NCBI GenBank assembly: GCA_023426435.1
Contig: JAFAAS010000031.1
Span: forward strand, 1-35,632
Length of the DNA: 35,632 bases
Direction: 5' to 3'
DNA from: Verrucomicrobiota bacterium
GTDB lineage: Bacteria; Verrucomicrobiota; Verrucomicrobiia; Opitutales; Opitutaceae
Shown here: in pieces, positions 15,240 to 24,360 of the stretch
How the letters are laid out: the number at the start of each line of letters is the position of its first letter
Position numbering within the stretch: the stretch's first letter is position 1
Notes under the pieces: generated by a model
The model's database searches: none
Told to the model about the DNA's origin: nothing
Seen by the model: the letters and a program-made list of their open reading frames with translations, nothing else
Translations under genes and position numbers: made by a program

Positions 15240-15336
15240 CGGGAAACAACCCGTCCGATCCCTCGGCGCCCGTTTCGTCTCTCCGCCTAACTCAGACTTG
15301 CCCCGCCGCACCCGCACGCCTCCACTTCGCCCGGCT

Positions 15337-15855
15337 ATGTCACTTCGGCGCCTCCTCCCTGCCTTTCTCGCCCTCCTCGCCTTCTTCGCTGCCGCAGGCT
15401 GCGCCAACTACCGCCTCGGCACCGGCACCGAACCGTCCTTCACCACGCTCTACATCGAGCCAGTCGAGAGCCGCGCCGTTCTTCCGCAGGCCCGCGCCAT
15501 CCTCGCCACTCAACTCCGCGACACCTTCGAACGCGACGGACGCGTCAGACTCGCCAGCTCGGCCGACACCGCCGACGCCACCCTCCACGTCGTCATTCGC
15601 GATTTCGAACGCGAGGTCGCCTCCGTTCGCGAATCCGACACCCGCCTTGCCCGCAAATTCACCCTCACGCTCGCCACGTCCTGCACGCTCCGCGATCGCC
15701 GCACCGGGCAGACCATTTTCTCTGACCGCGTCGTGAGCACGCAGCGCGACGCCATGACCGATGGCGGACAACTCCAGTCCGAATACCAAACCGTCCCGCT
15801 CCTCGCCGAATCCCTCGCGCGGAAAATCACCCACGCCGTCCTCGACGTCTGGTAA
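15337..15855 (+). CDS. LptE-like outer-membrane lipoprotein (LPS assembly)
   Basis: A 172-residue predicted lipoprotein. The signal peptide MSLRRLLPAFLALLAFFAAAGC ends in an AAGC lipobox with lipidated C22. The mature part starts with ANYRLGTG and continues with TLYIEPVESRAVLPQARAILATQLRDTFERDGRVRL, a pattern typical of LptE, which plugs LptD and helps insert lipopolysaccharide into the outer membrane. I chose ATG 15337 over an upstream start at 15298 because only this start gives a clean signal peptide. It is followed 15 bases later by rpe, suggesting a common transcript. The LptE call rests on overall pattern and length and is less certain than the lipoprotein call. Presence of LPS genes at 31.8-35.6 kb is consistent. 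Confidence 0.75.
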   Translation: MSLRRLLPAFLALLAFFAAAGCANYRLGTGTEPSFTTLYIEPVESRAVLPQARAILATQLRDTFERDGRVRLASSADTADATLHVVIRDFEREVASVRESDTRLARKFTLTLATSCTLRDRRTGQTIFSDRVVSTQRDAMTDGGQLQSEYQTVPLLAESLARKITHAVLDVW

Positions 15856-15870
15856 CATCGTCCCTCTCCG

Positions 15871-16527
15871 ATGCACGCCCCGCTCCTTGTCCCTTCGATC
15901 CTCGCCGGCGATCACGCGCATCTTTCCGCCAGCGCCCGCCTCGTCGAGGAGCTCGGACTCGACTGGCTCCACGTCGACATCATGGACGGCCATTTCGTCC
16001 CCAATCTCACCTTCGGTCCCGAAACCGTCGCCGCCCTCCGCCGTCACGGCATCCAATCCTTCTTCGACACGCACCTGATGCTCGACGAACCGCACCGCTA
16101 CGTCGAAGCCTTCGCCAAAGCCGGCTCCAACCTCATCAGCATCCACATCGAGCCCGCTTACGACCACGCCGCCACCCTCCAGCGCATCCGCGAACTCGGC
16201 TGCCAATGCGGCATCGTGCTCAACCCCGACACGCCCGCCACCGCCATCGAACCTTTCCTCCACCAGGTCGACCTCGTCCTCGTCATGACCGTGCAACCCG
16301 GTTTCGGCGGACAGCCGTTCCGCACCGATACGCTGCCAAAACTTCAGCAAATCGACACCTGGCGCCGCGAACGAAATCTCTCCTTCCGTCTTGAGGTCGA
16401 TGGCGGTGTCGACCTTTCCACCGCCGCCGACTGCCGTAAGGCCGGCGCGGATACGTTCGTCGCCGGCACCTCGTTCTTCAAAGCTCCCGACAAATCCGCA
16501 TTCGCCGCCGCCTTCGCGCAACTGTAG
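15871..16527 (+). CDS. rpe: Ribulose-phosphate 3-epimerase
   Basis: Interconverts D-ribulose 5-phosphate and D-xylulose 5-phosphate in the pentose phosphate pathway. The TIM-barrel enzyme shows all expected metal and catalytic positions: H34 and D36 in LHVDIMDGHFVPN, H68 in DTHLM, and D177 in LEVDGGV. The phosphate-binding VMTVQPGFGGQPF is also present. At 218 residues it has normal length. ATG 15871 begins 15 bases after the upstream lipoprotein gene. Confidence 0.96.
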   Translation: MHAPLLVPSILAGDHAHLSASARLVEELGLDWLHVDIMDGHFVPNLTFGPETVAALRRHGIQSFFDTHLMLDEPHRYVEAFAKAGSNLISIHIEPAYDHAATLQRIRELGCQCGIVLNPDTPATAIEPFLHQVDLVLVMTVQPGFGGQPFRTDTLPKLQQIDTWRRERNLSFRLEVDGGVDLSTAADCRKAGADTFVAGTSFFKAPDKSAFAAAFAQL

Positions 16528-16597
16528 CGCGCCTCGCTCAGCCTCCGTTTGCTCCGGTCCGCGTGGTTGCACCCAAGCCGCGCTTGTCCTTCCCCTC

Positions 16598-17053
16598 ATG
16601 CCACAATCGCTCCAGCACGACGGCTATTTCATCTCCGACGATCCCACGCTCCTCGACGTCGACGCCGTCCACGCCTTCCTGTCGAGCTGCTACTGGGCCA
16701 CGGGCATCCCGCGCAAGGTCGTCGCCCGCTCGCTCGAAAACTCGCTCAGCATCGGCATCTACACGCCAGAACGCCATCAAGTCGGACTCGCCCGCGTCAT
16801 CACCGATTTCGCCACGTTCGCCTACCTCTGCGACGTTTACGTGCTCGAGCCTCACCGCGGCCGCGGCCTCTCCAAGGCCGTCCTTCAATTCATCTCCGCT
16901 CATCCGCGCCTCCAAGGCCTGCGCCGCTTCCAACTCGTCACCGCCGACGCTCACACGCTCTACGCTCAATTCGGCTTCACGCCACTTTCCCAGCCCGAGC
17001 GTCACATGGAAAAACGCGATCCCGACGTTTACCAACGCCTGCGCCGCGACTGA
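16598..17053 (+). CDS. GNAT family N-acetyltransferase
   Basis: A 151-residue acetyltransferase of the GNAT fold. The acetyl-CoA motif A is visible as CDVYVLEPHRGRGLSKAVLQFI (RGRG pyrophosphate loop), followed by LVTADAHTLYAQFGFTPL, the typical motif B. The N-terminal YFISDDPTLLDVDAVHAFLSSCYWATGIP and GLARVITDFATFAYL fit the group related to YghR/Ypea-like small GNATs, but the acceptor substrate is unknown. ATG 16598 is chosen because it gives the natural family start; the frame is open further upstream only as a shadow of rpe. It converges with the ABC binding-protein gene with a six-base gap and no visible terminator. Confidence 0.88.
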   Translation: MPQSLQHDGYFISDDPTLLDVDAVHAFLSSCYWATGIPRKVVARSLENSLSIGIYTPERHQVGLARVITDFATFAYLCDVYVLEPHRGRGLSKAVLQFISAHPRLQGLRRFQLVTADAHTLYAQFGFTPLSQPERHMEKRDPDVYQRLRRD

Positions 17054-17059
17054 TCGCCC

Positions 17060-18667
17060 TCACTCCGCTCCGCGCGCCATCGCCTCCGCCCGCCGATAAT
17101 TCGCGCGAAACAAATCTCCGAGCCGCTTCCCCAGCGCGAGCTCCTCCGCCTTGTTCTTCGAGCTCAACGCCCGCTTGATCTCCCCTTCCGCCCGCTCGTA
17201 GGTCACCGCCGAAAGATCCTGCAACACCGCGAGCGCCTCCTCCTTCGCCGAACCTTCCGCCGCCGCGACCGCGCGCCACGCCCGCTGCAGCTCGCCGTGT
17301 GTATCCAAAGCCATGACACGGATGATAAACGACATCTCGCGAAACAAATGGCCCGTGCGCTCCGCGCGATACACCAACTGCTCGTCCTCCTCGAAGGGAT
17401 GCTCGTCCGGATCGCTGCGAAACGTTTTCCACTCCTCGTTCTCGTAGAAGTCCCGGCGCACCGGCAGCCGTCGCAACGCATAACGCTCCGGCCCGCCCGG
17501 CGTGCCCGGCCGGAAGTTCCACAACTTTTGCCCTTCCAACGTGAACGTAAAATCCACGAACGCTTCCGCCACCTCGCGATGCGGCGCCCCTCGCAAGATC
17601 GCGATCGGATCCACCGAGGGCACCGTCCCGCCGAGCGGAGTCGAAAATCCCAACCGTCCTTCGCCCGTCCCACTGCGTTGCGCCGCCACTTCCGCCTGCG
17701 CACGCCCATAAAAATCGATGCAGATTCCCGCCGCGCAATTTCCCTGCGCCACATCGATCGGCGGTTTCTGCGACGAATCGGTGAAATAACGCGCATTCGC
17801 CCCGATCAGCTGCAACCAACGCAAGCCCGCCAGCCAGCCTTCGCGCACCGCCACCGCCTCGTCCTCCGCGCTGCCGGCCCCCGCCCGCGCCCGGCGCTGC
17901 ATTTCCTGCTGGATCACATTCTCAAACGCCTTCGCGATCGAGCTGCTCTTGGTCGGATCGGCCAGCGCCACTTCCCCAATCAACCGCGGATCCGCCAAAT
18001 CCCGCCAACGCTCCGGGGGCTGCTCGATCCCCAACCGCCGCAACGCATCGCGATTATAGATGATGCCGTAACTGCTCAACACGTTGCCGACCCAGCGTCC
18101 TGCGGGATCGCGATAACGCTCTCCCGCAAATTCCAACGGCACCACGGCTTCGTCGAGCCACTCCCGCCCCTCGCTGTGCTGCATCGGCACGATGCGGCCC
18201 GCCTCCGCCTGCAGCATGAAATCATAGCTTCCGCCGCCGAAAAATAGATCGATGCCGCAGCTCACGTCCGACGCCAGAAACGCTTCCCGCGCCGCCCGCG
18301 CCTCCGCCGACGCATTCGCGCCGAGTCGCGCATTCGCAAATCCTGCCTGCACTTCACTGCTCCACGACCGCCCCAACTCGCCGGTCCAATAATTGCGAAA
18401 CGCCGCCACATACTCCGACTCCAGAAATCGCGCGATCTCGCTCGTCCCTCCAATCACGCGCCAGTCCAACGCCACCGTCCGCCCCGTCTTCTCGCGATAC
18501 CACTCCCGAAATCCCAACCCAAATTCGTGCCGGATCGCCTCGTTGTGCGGCGTGATAATCGTCAGCACGTCGTCCGCGCGCTCCGCCCGACGCTGCTCCG
18601 GACGAAGCAAAAACGGCAATGCCACGATGGCCGCCAGCATCAGAAGAATGATCGCCCGTTTCAGCAT
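17060..18667 (-). CDS. ABC transporter substrate-binding protein (iron(III)-type group)
   Basis: A 535-residue periplasmic-type binding protein with an N-terminal signal or anchor helix (residues 4-21, IIILLMLAAIVALPFLL region). The mature part begins VLTIITPHNEAIRHEFGLGFREWYREKTG, typical of the type 2 periplasmic binding fold of the Fbp/AfuA and spermidine/putrescine group. Later elements include GNVLSSYGIIYNRDAL, ADPTKSSSIAKAFENVIQ and GTVPSVDPIAILRGAPH. About 150 residues at the C-terminus form a charged helical extension longer than in classical FbpA (about 340 residues). The transported ligand is not evident; the tyrosine pair that binds iron in FbpA is not confidently identifiable. It follows the ATPase gene by 37 bases; no permease gene is adjacent. 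Confidence 0.85.
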   Translation of the reverse strand: MLKRAIILLMLAAIVALPFLLRPEQRRAERADDVLTIITPHNEAIRHEFGLGFREWYREKTGRTVALDWRVIGGTSEIARFLESEYVAAFRNYWTGELGRSWSSEVQAGFANARLGANASAEARAAREAFLASDVSCGIDLFFGGGSYDFMLQAEAGRIVPMQHSEGREWLDEAVVPLEFAGERYRDPAGRWVGNVLSSYGIIYNRDALRRLGIEQPPERWRDLADPRLIGEVALADPTKSSSIAKAFENVIQQEMQRRARAGAGSAEDEAVAVREGWLAGLRWLQLIGANARYFTDSSQKPPIDVAQGNCAAGICIDFYGRAQAEVAAQRSGTGEGRLGFSTPLGGTVPSVDPIAILRGAPHREVAEAFVDFTFTLEGQKLWNFRPGTPGGPERYALRRLPVRRDFYENEEWKTFRSDPDEHPFEEDEQLVYRAERTGHLFREMSFIIRVMALDTHGELQRAWRAVAAAEGSAKEEALAVLQDLSAVTYERAEGEIKRALSSKNKAEELALGKRLGDLFRANYRRAEAMARGAE

Positions 18668-18704
18668 CTGCCCTCCTCGAATCCTTCTGCGCTCGCCGCC
18701 GCTC

Positions 18705-19775
18705 TCACTCGCTCAACACGACCACATCCTCCGGGTCGGCGCTCGCGTATAAATCGCCTCCAGCCGCCGCGCCCACGAATCGCGGATTCAACTCGAAGAT
18801 TTTCAAAGCCGTTCCCCCCGCCACGAACTCGTATTGCGCCACCTCGCCCAGGTAAATCGCTTCTCCAATCCGGCCTTTCACGCGATTGGCCGCCGGCGCC
18901 TCCCGGCTCAGCTTCCAACATTCCGGACGTATCGAAAGAGTCACGACGTCCTGCACCGCCGGCATGTTTGCCCGATTGCCCGGCACCCCTTCGAAAGCGC
19001 CAATCTGCGTCTGCACGAACACGCGCCCGTCTTCCACCCGCTCCACCGTTCCCGCAATGAAGTCCGTTTCCCCGATAAAGTTCGCCACCGTCTTGCCCAC
19101 CGGCCGCCGATAAATCTCGCGCGGCGTCCCCACCTGCAACACCCGGCCGCTCTCGAGAATCGCCATCCGATCCGAAATCGAAAGCGCCTCTTTCTGATCG
19201 TGCGTCACGTAAACGGTCGTGAGCTTGAACTCCTTGCACACGCGCCGAATCTCCGCGCGCATCTCCAGCCGCAACTTGGCGTCGAGGTTCGAAAGCGGCT
19301 CATCCAGCAACAAACACCTGGGCCGAATCACGAGCGCCCGCGCCAGCGCCACCCGCTGCTGCTGCCCGCCCGACAACTGATTCGGCCGCCGCTCCGCATA
19401 ACCGCCCATCTTCACCGACTCGAGCGCCTCGCCCACGCGCCGCGCGATCTCGGCTTTCGACACTTTTCGCTCCTCCAATCCGAACGCCACGTTCTCCGCC
19501 ACCGTCATGTGCGGCCACAACGCGTAGCTCTGAAACATCATCCCCGTGTTCCGCTTGTGCGGCGCCAGCCGCGTGACGTCTTCCTCGCCGAAGAGAATCT
19601 TTCCTTCATCCGGGATATAGAATCCCGCCATGCTTCGCAGCAGCGTGGTTTTCCCACACCCGCTCGGACCAAGCAGAAAGAAAAGTTCCCCCGGCTCAAT
19701 CGTCAGGTCGAGGTCGCGCAAGGCCGTCACGGCACCGAAGCGCTTGGTGAGTTTTTGGATACGAATCGAAATCAT
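18705..19775 (-). CDS. ABC transporter ATP-binding protein (FbpC/PotA-type)
   Basis: A 356-residue importer ATPase. It has Walker A GPSGCGKTT, the Q-loop region FQSYALWPHMTVAENVAFGL, the signature LSGGQQQRVALARAL, Walker B CLLLDEPLSNLDAKLR and the switch histidine in VYVTHDQKEALSISDRM. The C-terminal 110 residues form a TOBE-like domain (VTLSIRPECWKLSRE), as in FbpC, PotA and MalK. This fits uptake of iron, polyamine or a sugar. It is the first gene of a two-gene minus-strand unit with the binding protein; its start is divergent from hpt across about 120 bases. A membrane permease would be needed for function and is not in the window. Confidence 0.93.
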   Translation of the reverse strand: MISIRIQKLTKRFGAVTALRDLDLTIEPGELFFLLGPSGCGKTTLLRSMAGFYIPDEGKILFGEEDVTRLAPHKRNTGMMFQSYALWPHMTVAENVAFGLEERKVSKAEIARRVGEALESVKMGGYAERRPNQLSGGQQQRVALARALVIRPRCLLLDEPLSNLDAKLRLEMRAEIRRVCKEFKLTTVYVTHDQKEALSISDRMAILESGRVLQVGTPREIYRRPVGKTVANFIGETDFIAGTVERVEDGRVFVQTQIGAFEGVPGNRANMPAVQDVVTLSIRPECWKLSREAPAANRVKGRIGEAIYLGEVAQYEFVAGGTALKIFELNPRFVGAAAGGDLYASADPEDVVVLSE

Positions 19776-19896
19776 GAACAGCGGCCTCGCGCCGGCGCGC
19801 GAAGCAAGATTCCGGCCTCCTGCGAGTCAAAATAATAAACCCGCCGGATCCATGGTTCCATTTGCCAGCCGCCGCGCCGTCCGTCTCGCTTCCACC

Positions 19897-20484
19897 ATGC
19901 CCACGGCCGCCACCTCGAAGCGTTCCCGTCGCCGAACCTTTCATCCCGATCTCGAATCGGTGCTCTACACCGAAGAAGAGATCAAACGCCGCGTTCGCGA
20001 ACTCGCCCGCGAGATCAAGGCCGTTTACGGCGACCAGGAGTTCACGATCGTCTCGCTCATCAACGGCGCGGTCATGTTCACGGCCGATCTCATGCGCGAA
20101 ATCGACAATCCCGTTCGGCTCGATTGCATCCGCGTTTCCAGCTACGGCAGCCGCACGAAATCCGTCGGCACACCCCAGATCGTCGCCTCGCTCACGCTCG
20201 ACATCAAAGACCGCCACGTGCTCGTGATCGACGACATCCTCGACACCGGCAAAACGCTTTCGCTTGTCGCCTCGCTCGCCCGCAAGCTGCGTCCGGCCAG
20301 CCTCCGCAGCTGCGTCCTGCTCGACAAGAAAGAGCGGCGCGAGGTCGAGTTCGAAGCCGACTTCGTTGGCTTCGAAATTCCCAACAAGTTCGTCGTCGGC
20401 TACGGGCTCGATTTCGCCGAACGCTATCGAAATCTTCCCTGCATCGGCGTGCTCAAAGCGGAATTGCAAAAACTCCCCGCGTAA
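19897..20484 (+). CDS. hpt: Hypoxanthine phosphoribosyltransferase
   Basis: Purine salvage enzyme converting hypoxanthine (and usually guanine) with PRPP to IMP (GMP). The PRPP-binding loop VLVIDDILDTGKTL, the flexible-loop SSYGSRTKSVG and the C-terminal VGFEIPNKFVVGYGLDFAERYRNLP are all diagnostic. I chose ATG 19897 (195 residues); ATG 19852 would add 15 residues with no family match. The gene is divergent from the ABC ATPase and ends at a bidirectional terminator (20520-20550) shared with the Ig-repeat protein gene. In many bacteria hpt sits between tilS and ftsH; here those two are adjacent at 26-29 kb, while hpt lies about 6-8 kb away on the other strand. Confidence 0.93.
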   Translation: MPTAATSKRSRRRTFHPDLESVLYTEEEIKRRVRELAREIKAVYGDQEFTIVSLINGAVMFTADLMREIDNPVRLDCIRVSSYGSRTKSVGTPQIVASLTLDIKDRHVLVIDDILDTGKTLSLVASLARKLRPASLRSCVLLDKKERREVEFEADFVGFEIPNKFVVGYGLDFAERYRNLPCIGVLKAELQKLPA

Positions 20485-20519
20485 CCGGTTTTTCACTACG
20501 CTCGGTCGCGAGCCCAAAA

Positions 20520-20550
20520 AAACGCCGCCCGGATTCTCCAGGCGGCGTTT
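20520..20550. terminator. Bidirectional Rho-independent terminator between hpt and the Ig-repeat gene
   Basis: Perfect 10-bp stem AAACGCCGCC / GGCGGCGTTT with an 11-base loop (20530-20540). A runs precede it on the plus strand and T-rich sequence follows, so it can terminate both the plus-strand hpt transcript and the convergent minus-strand gene. Confidence 0.85.
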
Positions 20551-20595
20551 CGTTTAAAACCCGGAGGCGGAATGCATCCGCCTCCCGTTGAAGGA

Positions 20596-23500
20596 TTACT
20601 TCGTCTTGAACTCCTTCGATCCGACGATCTTCGCCTTGTTGCTGCCCGGCGCGCAGTAATAGACATCCACGCGATAGCGCTTCTTGCCCTTGCCGGTCGG
20701 AATTTTCAGGGAGTATTCGTTATCGCTGTTGATCGTGTAGTGCGACGATCCGTAGAGCTTCGACGAACCGTAGCTGCCGTTGTCGCGCACTTCGCTCACC
20801 GCGAACTGGACGGTGTGATCGCGCAGGCTCTTCTTGTTCGAACCGGTGAAGACCTTGCACTCGATCTTCGCCGAGTCGCCACCCTTGGGCGATTTGCCGT
20901 CCTTCAGGAAGCCCTTCCAATCGATGCCGCACTTTGAGTCTTCCTGCGTCTTCTTCACCTTGAAGGTCACCTTGCTGCTCGCGCTCACGCCGCCACTCGT
21001 CGTGGTGGCCGTCAGCGTATAGGTGCCCGGCTCCCGGATCGTGAGATAACCGGTGCCTTTCGCTTCTTCCGATCCGATGCCGAGCTTGGAAACGTTCACC
21101 TCGCAACCGTTCAACGCGACTTTGATGGACGACACGGGCGCGTTCGACTTGGCGAGCACCGAGAACGGAATCGAGGGCGGATTCTTTCCGGCTTCGTAGC
21201 TGAACTCTTCGCCATTCTTCGGATCCAGGATGGAGATCGAGGGTTTCGCCGTCTGCGCCACGGCGTAGAACGTAAACGACTTCGTCGTCGTGCCGCTCTT
21301 GTCCGTCGCACTGACCGTAAGGACGTGCTTGCCCGTCGACTTTACGGACATCGTGCCGGAACCTGTCGCACTCGAGCCGCCGAGTCCGCTCGCCGTGACG
21401 TTCAGCGGATAACCGTCGAGCTTCGCCGTCAGCTTCGAAATCCCACCCGACTGGCTGCTGGCCTTGAATGAGAACGCGACGCTGCGGGGCTGGCAGTTGA
21501 AGATCGAGATGTTCGTCTCCGACGGAGACGTGATCGTCACGGTGGGCGGCTCGGAGGATTTGACCGTGAAGGTCACCGACTTGGTCACGCTCACGTTGCA
21601 CGCGCTGTCATAGCTTTTCGCCGAGAACGTGTAGGTGCCGGGCTTCGAGATTTTCAACGTGCCCGAGCCTTTCGCATTCGACGTGCCAACGCCCGACTTG
21701 CTCAGGCTGACCGAGCTGCCGTTGAGCATCGCCGAGATGCCGTCGATCGTCGCTCCGTCGGAAATCGTCGAACTGAACGAGAACGGAATGCTGATGGAGC
21801 TGTCGCCGCAGTAACGCGAATCGCCCGCAAGGGAGTAAACCGTTCCGTCGCCAGGAGAATGAATCGTGAGCGCAATCTCGGGCTTCTTCACGACCACCGT
21901 GAACGTCACACTCGTGGTGGCCACCTGGCCGTTGTAGTCCGTGGCCTTCACCACAAACACATGCTCGCCCGCACCGCGAACATAGAGCTTCGCCGTTCCT
22001 TTGGCAGTCGCGGTGTAAAGCCCGCTGGTCGAGCTCAGCCAGACCGACTTGCCGTCGAGCGTCGCGCTGAGCGATTTGATTTTGCTGCCGTTCGACTGAG
22101 CCACAAAAGCGACCGGAATGCAGAGGTCCTCGCAAGGATCGCAGACCGTGTAAACGGACTGCGGCGATTGAGTGACCGTGACCTTCAGCGTGGGCGCTGC
22201 AGTCCCTTTCACTTCAAACGTGACGGACGTCGTCGCACTGATCCCCGCCGCGTTATTCGTGTCGGTCGCTGTCACCGTATAAACGCCCGGCTTCGTGATG
22301 ACCAAATTCCCCGAAGCGGTCGCCGTCGACGACGTGCCCAAGCCCGTGCTGCTGGTGATCGTCACTGGCGTTCCCGAAAGCGTGCCGCTGATGGTATCCA
22401 CCGTCGCGCCTGTCGTGATATTTCCCGTGAAGACGAAGGGGATGTTCAACGTGCCGCTCGACGGCAACGTGTAAGGCGAGTTGGCCGCAATCTGCGGATT
22501 GATCGCGATCGTGATGACAGGATCGTTCACCGTCACCTTGAACGAAACCTGCGTGGTCACCACCTGCCCGTAAGTGTCCACGCCCGTGGCCACCAAGGTA
22601 TATTCGGCGGTGCCGCTGGCCGGTGTCGGGATGGTGAGCGTTCCATTCCCAGTCGCCACCAGCGCGGTGCCGTTCGCCGTTGAGGTGATCGCCACCGGAT
22701 CGCCGTCGAAGGTGACACTCTGGCTGACAATATAAGCGCCCGTGCTGCTCGTCTTGATTGCAAATGGGATCGTCAACGGTTTGCCGCGGAGAGTCGTGTA
22801 AACCGCATCCGGCGCCTGCGTGAAAACAATCGTCGGCGGCGGGGGCGGCGTCACCGTAAACGTCACGGAATCGAACGCACTCAACCCCAGCGTCGTGTTC
22901 GTTGCCGTCGCGTTCAACGTGTAGGTTCCTGGCTGCAGATTGAGCATCGTGCCCGCGCCGGTCGCAGTCGGTGTCTCCAGTCCCGCCGTGGAGGTCAGCG
23001 TCAGCGGCGTCGAGTTGTCGTCATCCGTCAAAGTCGCCGCGATCGCCGTCACGGGAACACCTTCCGTCGTCACGCCCGTGAAACTGAACGGAAGATTCAG
23101 CGGCGAAGCATCCGGCGGAAGCGAGAAGCTCGAGCCATCGATCGGATTCGCAATGTTCACCGAAATCTCCGGCGTCACCTCCGCCACGATAAACGTGGCC
23201 GTGGCCGTCGCACTTCCGTAAGGGCTCGTCGCCGTCACCGCGATCGTATGCTGACCGAGCCCGTCCGGCGTATTCGCGTCGAACACGAATTCGCCCGCAC
23301 CCGTCGCCACGAGCGTTCCCAAATCATGCAGCTCATCCGGCGTGAAGGGTTCGCCATCGAGCGTCGCCGTGAGCGTTTCGATTTCACCCAGCAGAGAAGA
23401 ACCCACAAACGCATACGGCACGGTGACCGACGTGACGCCACGAACGTAAGTGTAGGTCGGATTGTTGGCGGGCGGATTGATCACCACGGTCGGCGGCGGC

Positions 23501-24360
23501 ACTTCCTGAACCACAACGAACGTGCTCGAGGTAAAACTGGACCCGGCGCGGTTCGTTGCTTCCGCCGTGATCGTGTAGGTTCCCGCTTGCGTCACCGGCA
23601 CCGACACCGCGCCCAACGTGTCAGGCGTTCCGAGTCCCGTGAGAACAAGCGCCAACGGCATGTCCGTCATGAACGGAACGCCTTCCTCCGTCTCGCCGCT
23701 CAGCGTCGCCACCAAGGAATCCACCGGAGCCGCCGGAGTCGCAGCGCCTGACACCTCAATCCTCACCGGCACCGCCGGCCCGCCGACCACGTAAGTAAAC
23801 TCCGTCCCGTCTGCCGGGCCATCGATCGCTACGACCGGCGGCGTCAAACCCTCGGGAAGCGCGGCCTGCGCATTGATGCGTGTCCCCTCATCCTTGAATC
23901 CGCTCGGCCATCCCGCCGTCGTGATGAGATACTTGAAATTGCCGTCGTCGGAACCGATCGGAATGTGGGTCCGGACGCGCACCACCTGCGACTGGTTTGG
24001 GCCCGTAAACGTCAGCGTGTTCTTCGGCACGCCGAGAACCGGATCTACGAAGGTGATGAACGAAGATGATGTTTGCTCGTCAACGCCGTCAGGAGCCTCC
24101 TCAACCGTCAGAACCAACGAGATCGTCCAATTGCCCGCAGCGAGATTTCCCGGCGCAGTGATGGTCAGATCGTAGTAAATCGAAAACGGCTGAATCCCTT
24201 GCTGCTGCTGGGTCACCTTCGGGTTGTAAACCACTTCGTTCCCCCCGGCCGGCGGACCCCACTGCGCCCATGTCGGCGCCGAAAGGCCGCATAACGCGAC
24301 ACACCAAACTAACGCTTGCCAAATTTTAACGAGGCTCGGGGGGATTTGATGCGCGTGCAT
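20596..24360 (-). CDS. Secreted protein with nine alternating Ig-like repeats
   Basis: A 1254-residue exported protein of unknown function. The signal peptide MHAHQIPPSLVKIWQALVWC continues to TWA, with probable cleavage after A32. After an N-terminal region (about 33-172) come nine beta-sandwich-like repeats of about 100-110 residues (about 174-1130), beginning PPVVAIDGP, PPTVVINPP, TPEISVNIA, PPTIVFTQA, DPVITIAIN, APTLKVTVT, KPEIALTIH, PPTVTITSP and KPSISILDP. Odd repeats end in a PGTYT...SVTF strand pair, even ones in an EHxLxVxATDxxG...F pattern. A C-terminal domain (about 1142-1254) is lysine- and tyrosine-rich. Early repeats are acidic and Thr/Ala/Pro-rich without cysteine; repeats 6-9 and the C-terminus are Ser/Lys-rich with cysteines (CDPCEDLC, KCG, IECK, YYCAPG). 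No sorting signal such as PEP-CTERM is seen. It probably acts in adhesion or cell-surface structure; this is inference from architecture. Confidence 0.85.
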   Translation of the reverse strand: MHAHQIPPSLVKIWQALVWCVALCGLSAPTWAQWGPPAGGNEVVYNPKVTQQQQGIQPFSIYYDLTITAPGNLAAGNWTISLVLTVEEAPDGVDEQTSSSFITFVDPVLGVPKNTLTFTGPNQSQVVRVRTHIPIGSDDGNFKYLITTAGWPSGFKDEGTRINAQAALPEGLTPPVVAIDGPADGTEFTYVVGGPAVPVRIEVSGAATPAAPVDSLVATLSGETEEGVPFMTDMPLALVLTGLGTPDTLGAVSVPVTQAGTYTITAEATNRAGSSFTSSTFVVVQEVPPPTVVINPPANNPTYTYVRGVTSVTVPYAFVGSSLLGEIETLTATLDGEPFTPDELHDLGTLVATGAGEFVFDANTPDGLGQHTIAVTATSPYGSATATATFIVAEVTPEISVNIANPIDGSSFSLPPDASPLNLPFSFTGVTTEGVPVTAIAATLTDDDNSTPLTLTSTAGLETPTATGAGTMLNLQPGTYTLNATATNTTLGLSAFDSVTFTVTPPPPPTIVFTQAPDAVYTTLRGKPLTIPFAIKTSSTGAYIVSQSVTFDGDPVAITSTANGTALVATGNGTLTIPTPASGTAEYTLVATGVDTYGQVVTTQVSFKVTVNDPVITIAINPQIAANSPYTLPSSGTLNIPFVFTGNITTGATVDTISGTLSGTPVTITSSTGLGTSSTATASGNLVITKPGVYTVTATDTNNAAGISATTSVTFEVKGTAAPTLKVTVTQSPQSVYTVCDPCEDLCIPVAFVAQSNGSKIKSLSATLDGKSVWLSSTSGLYTATAKGTAKLYVRGAGEHVFVVKATDYNGQVATTSVTFTVVVKKPEIALTIHSPGDGTVYSLAGDSRYCGDSSISIPFSFSSTISDGATIDGISAMLNGSSVSLSKSGVGTSNAKGSGTLKISKPGTYTFSAKSYDSACNVSVTKSVTFTVKSSEPPTVTITSPSETNISIFNCQPRSVAFSFKASSQSGGISKLTAKLDGYPLNVTASGLGGSSATGSGTMSVKSTGKHVLTVSATDKSGTTTKSFTFYAVAQTAKPSISILDPKNGEEFSYEAGKNPPSIPFSVLAKSNAPVSSIKVALNGCEVNVSKLGIGSEEAKGTGYLTIREPGTYTLTATTTSGGVSASSKVTFKVKKTQEDSKCGIDWKGFLKDGKSPKGGDSAKIECKVFTGSNKKSLRDHTVQFAVSEVRDNGSYGSSKLYGSSHYTINSDNEYSLKIPTGKGKKRYRVDVYYCAPGSNKAKIVGSKEFKTK

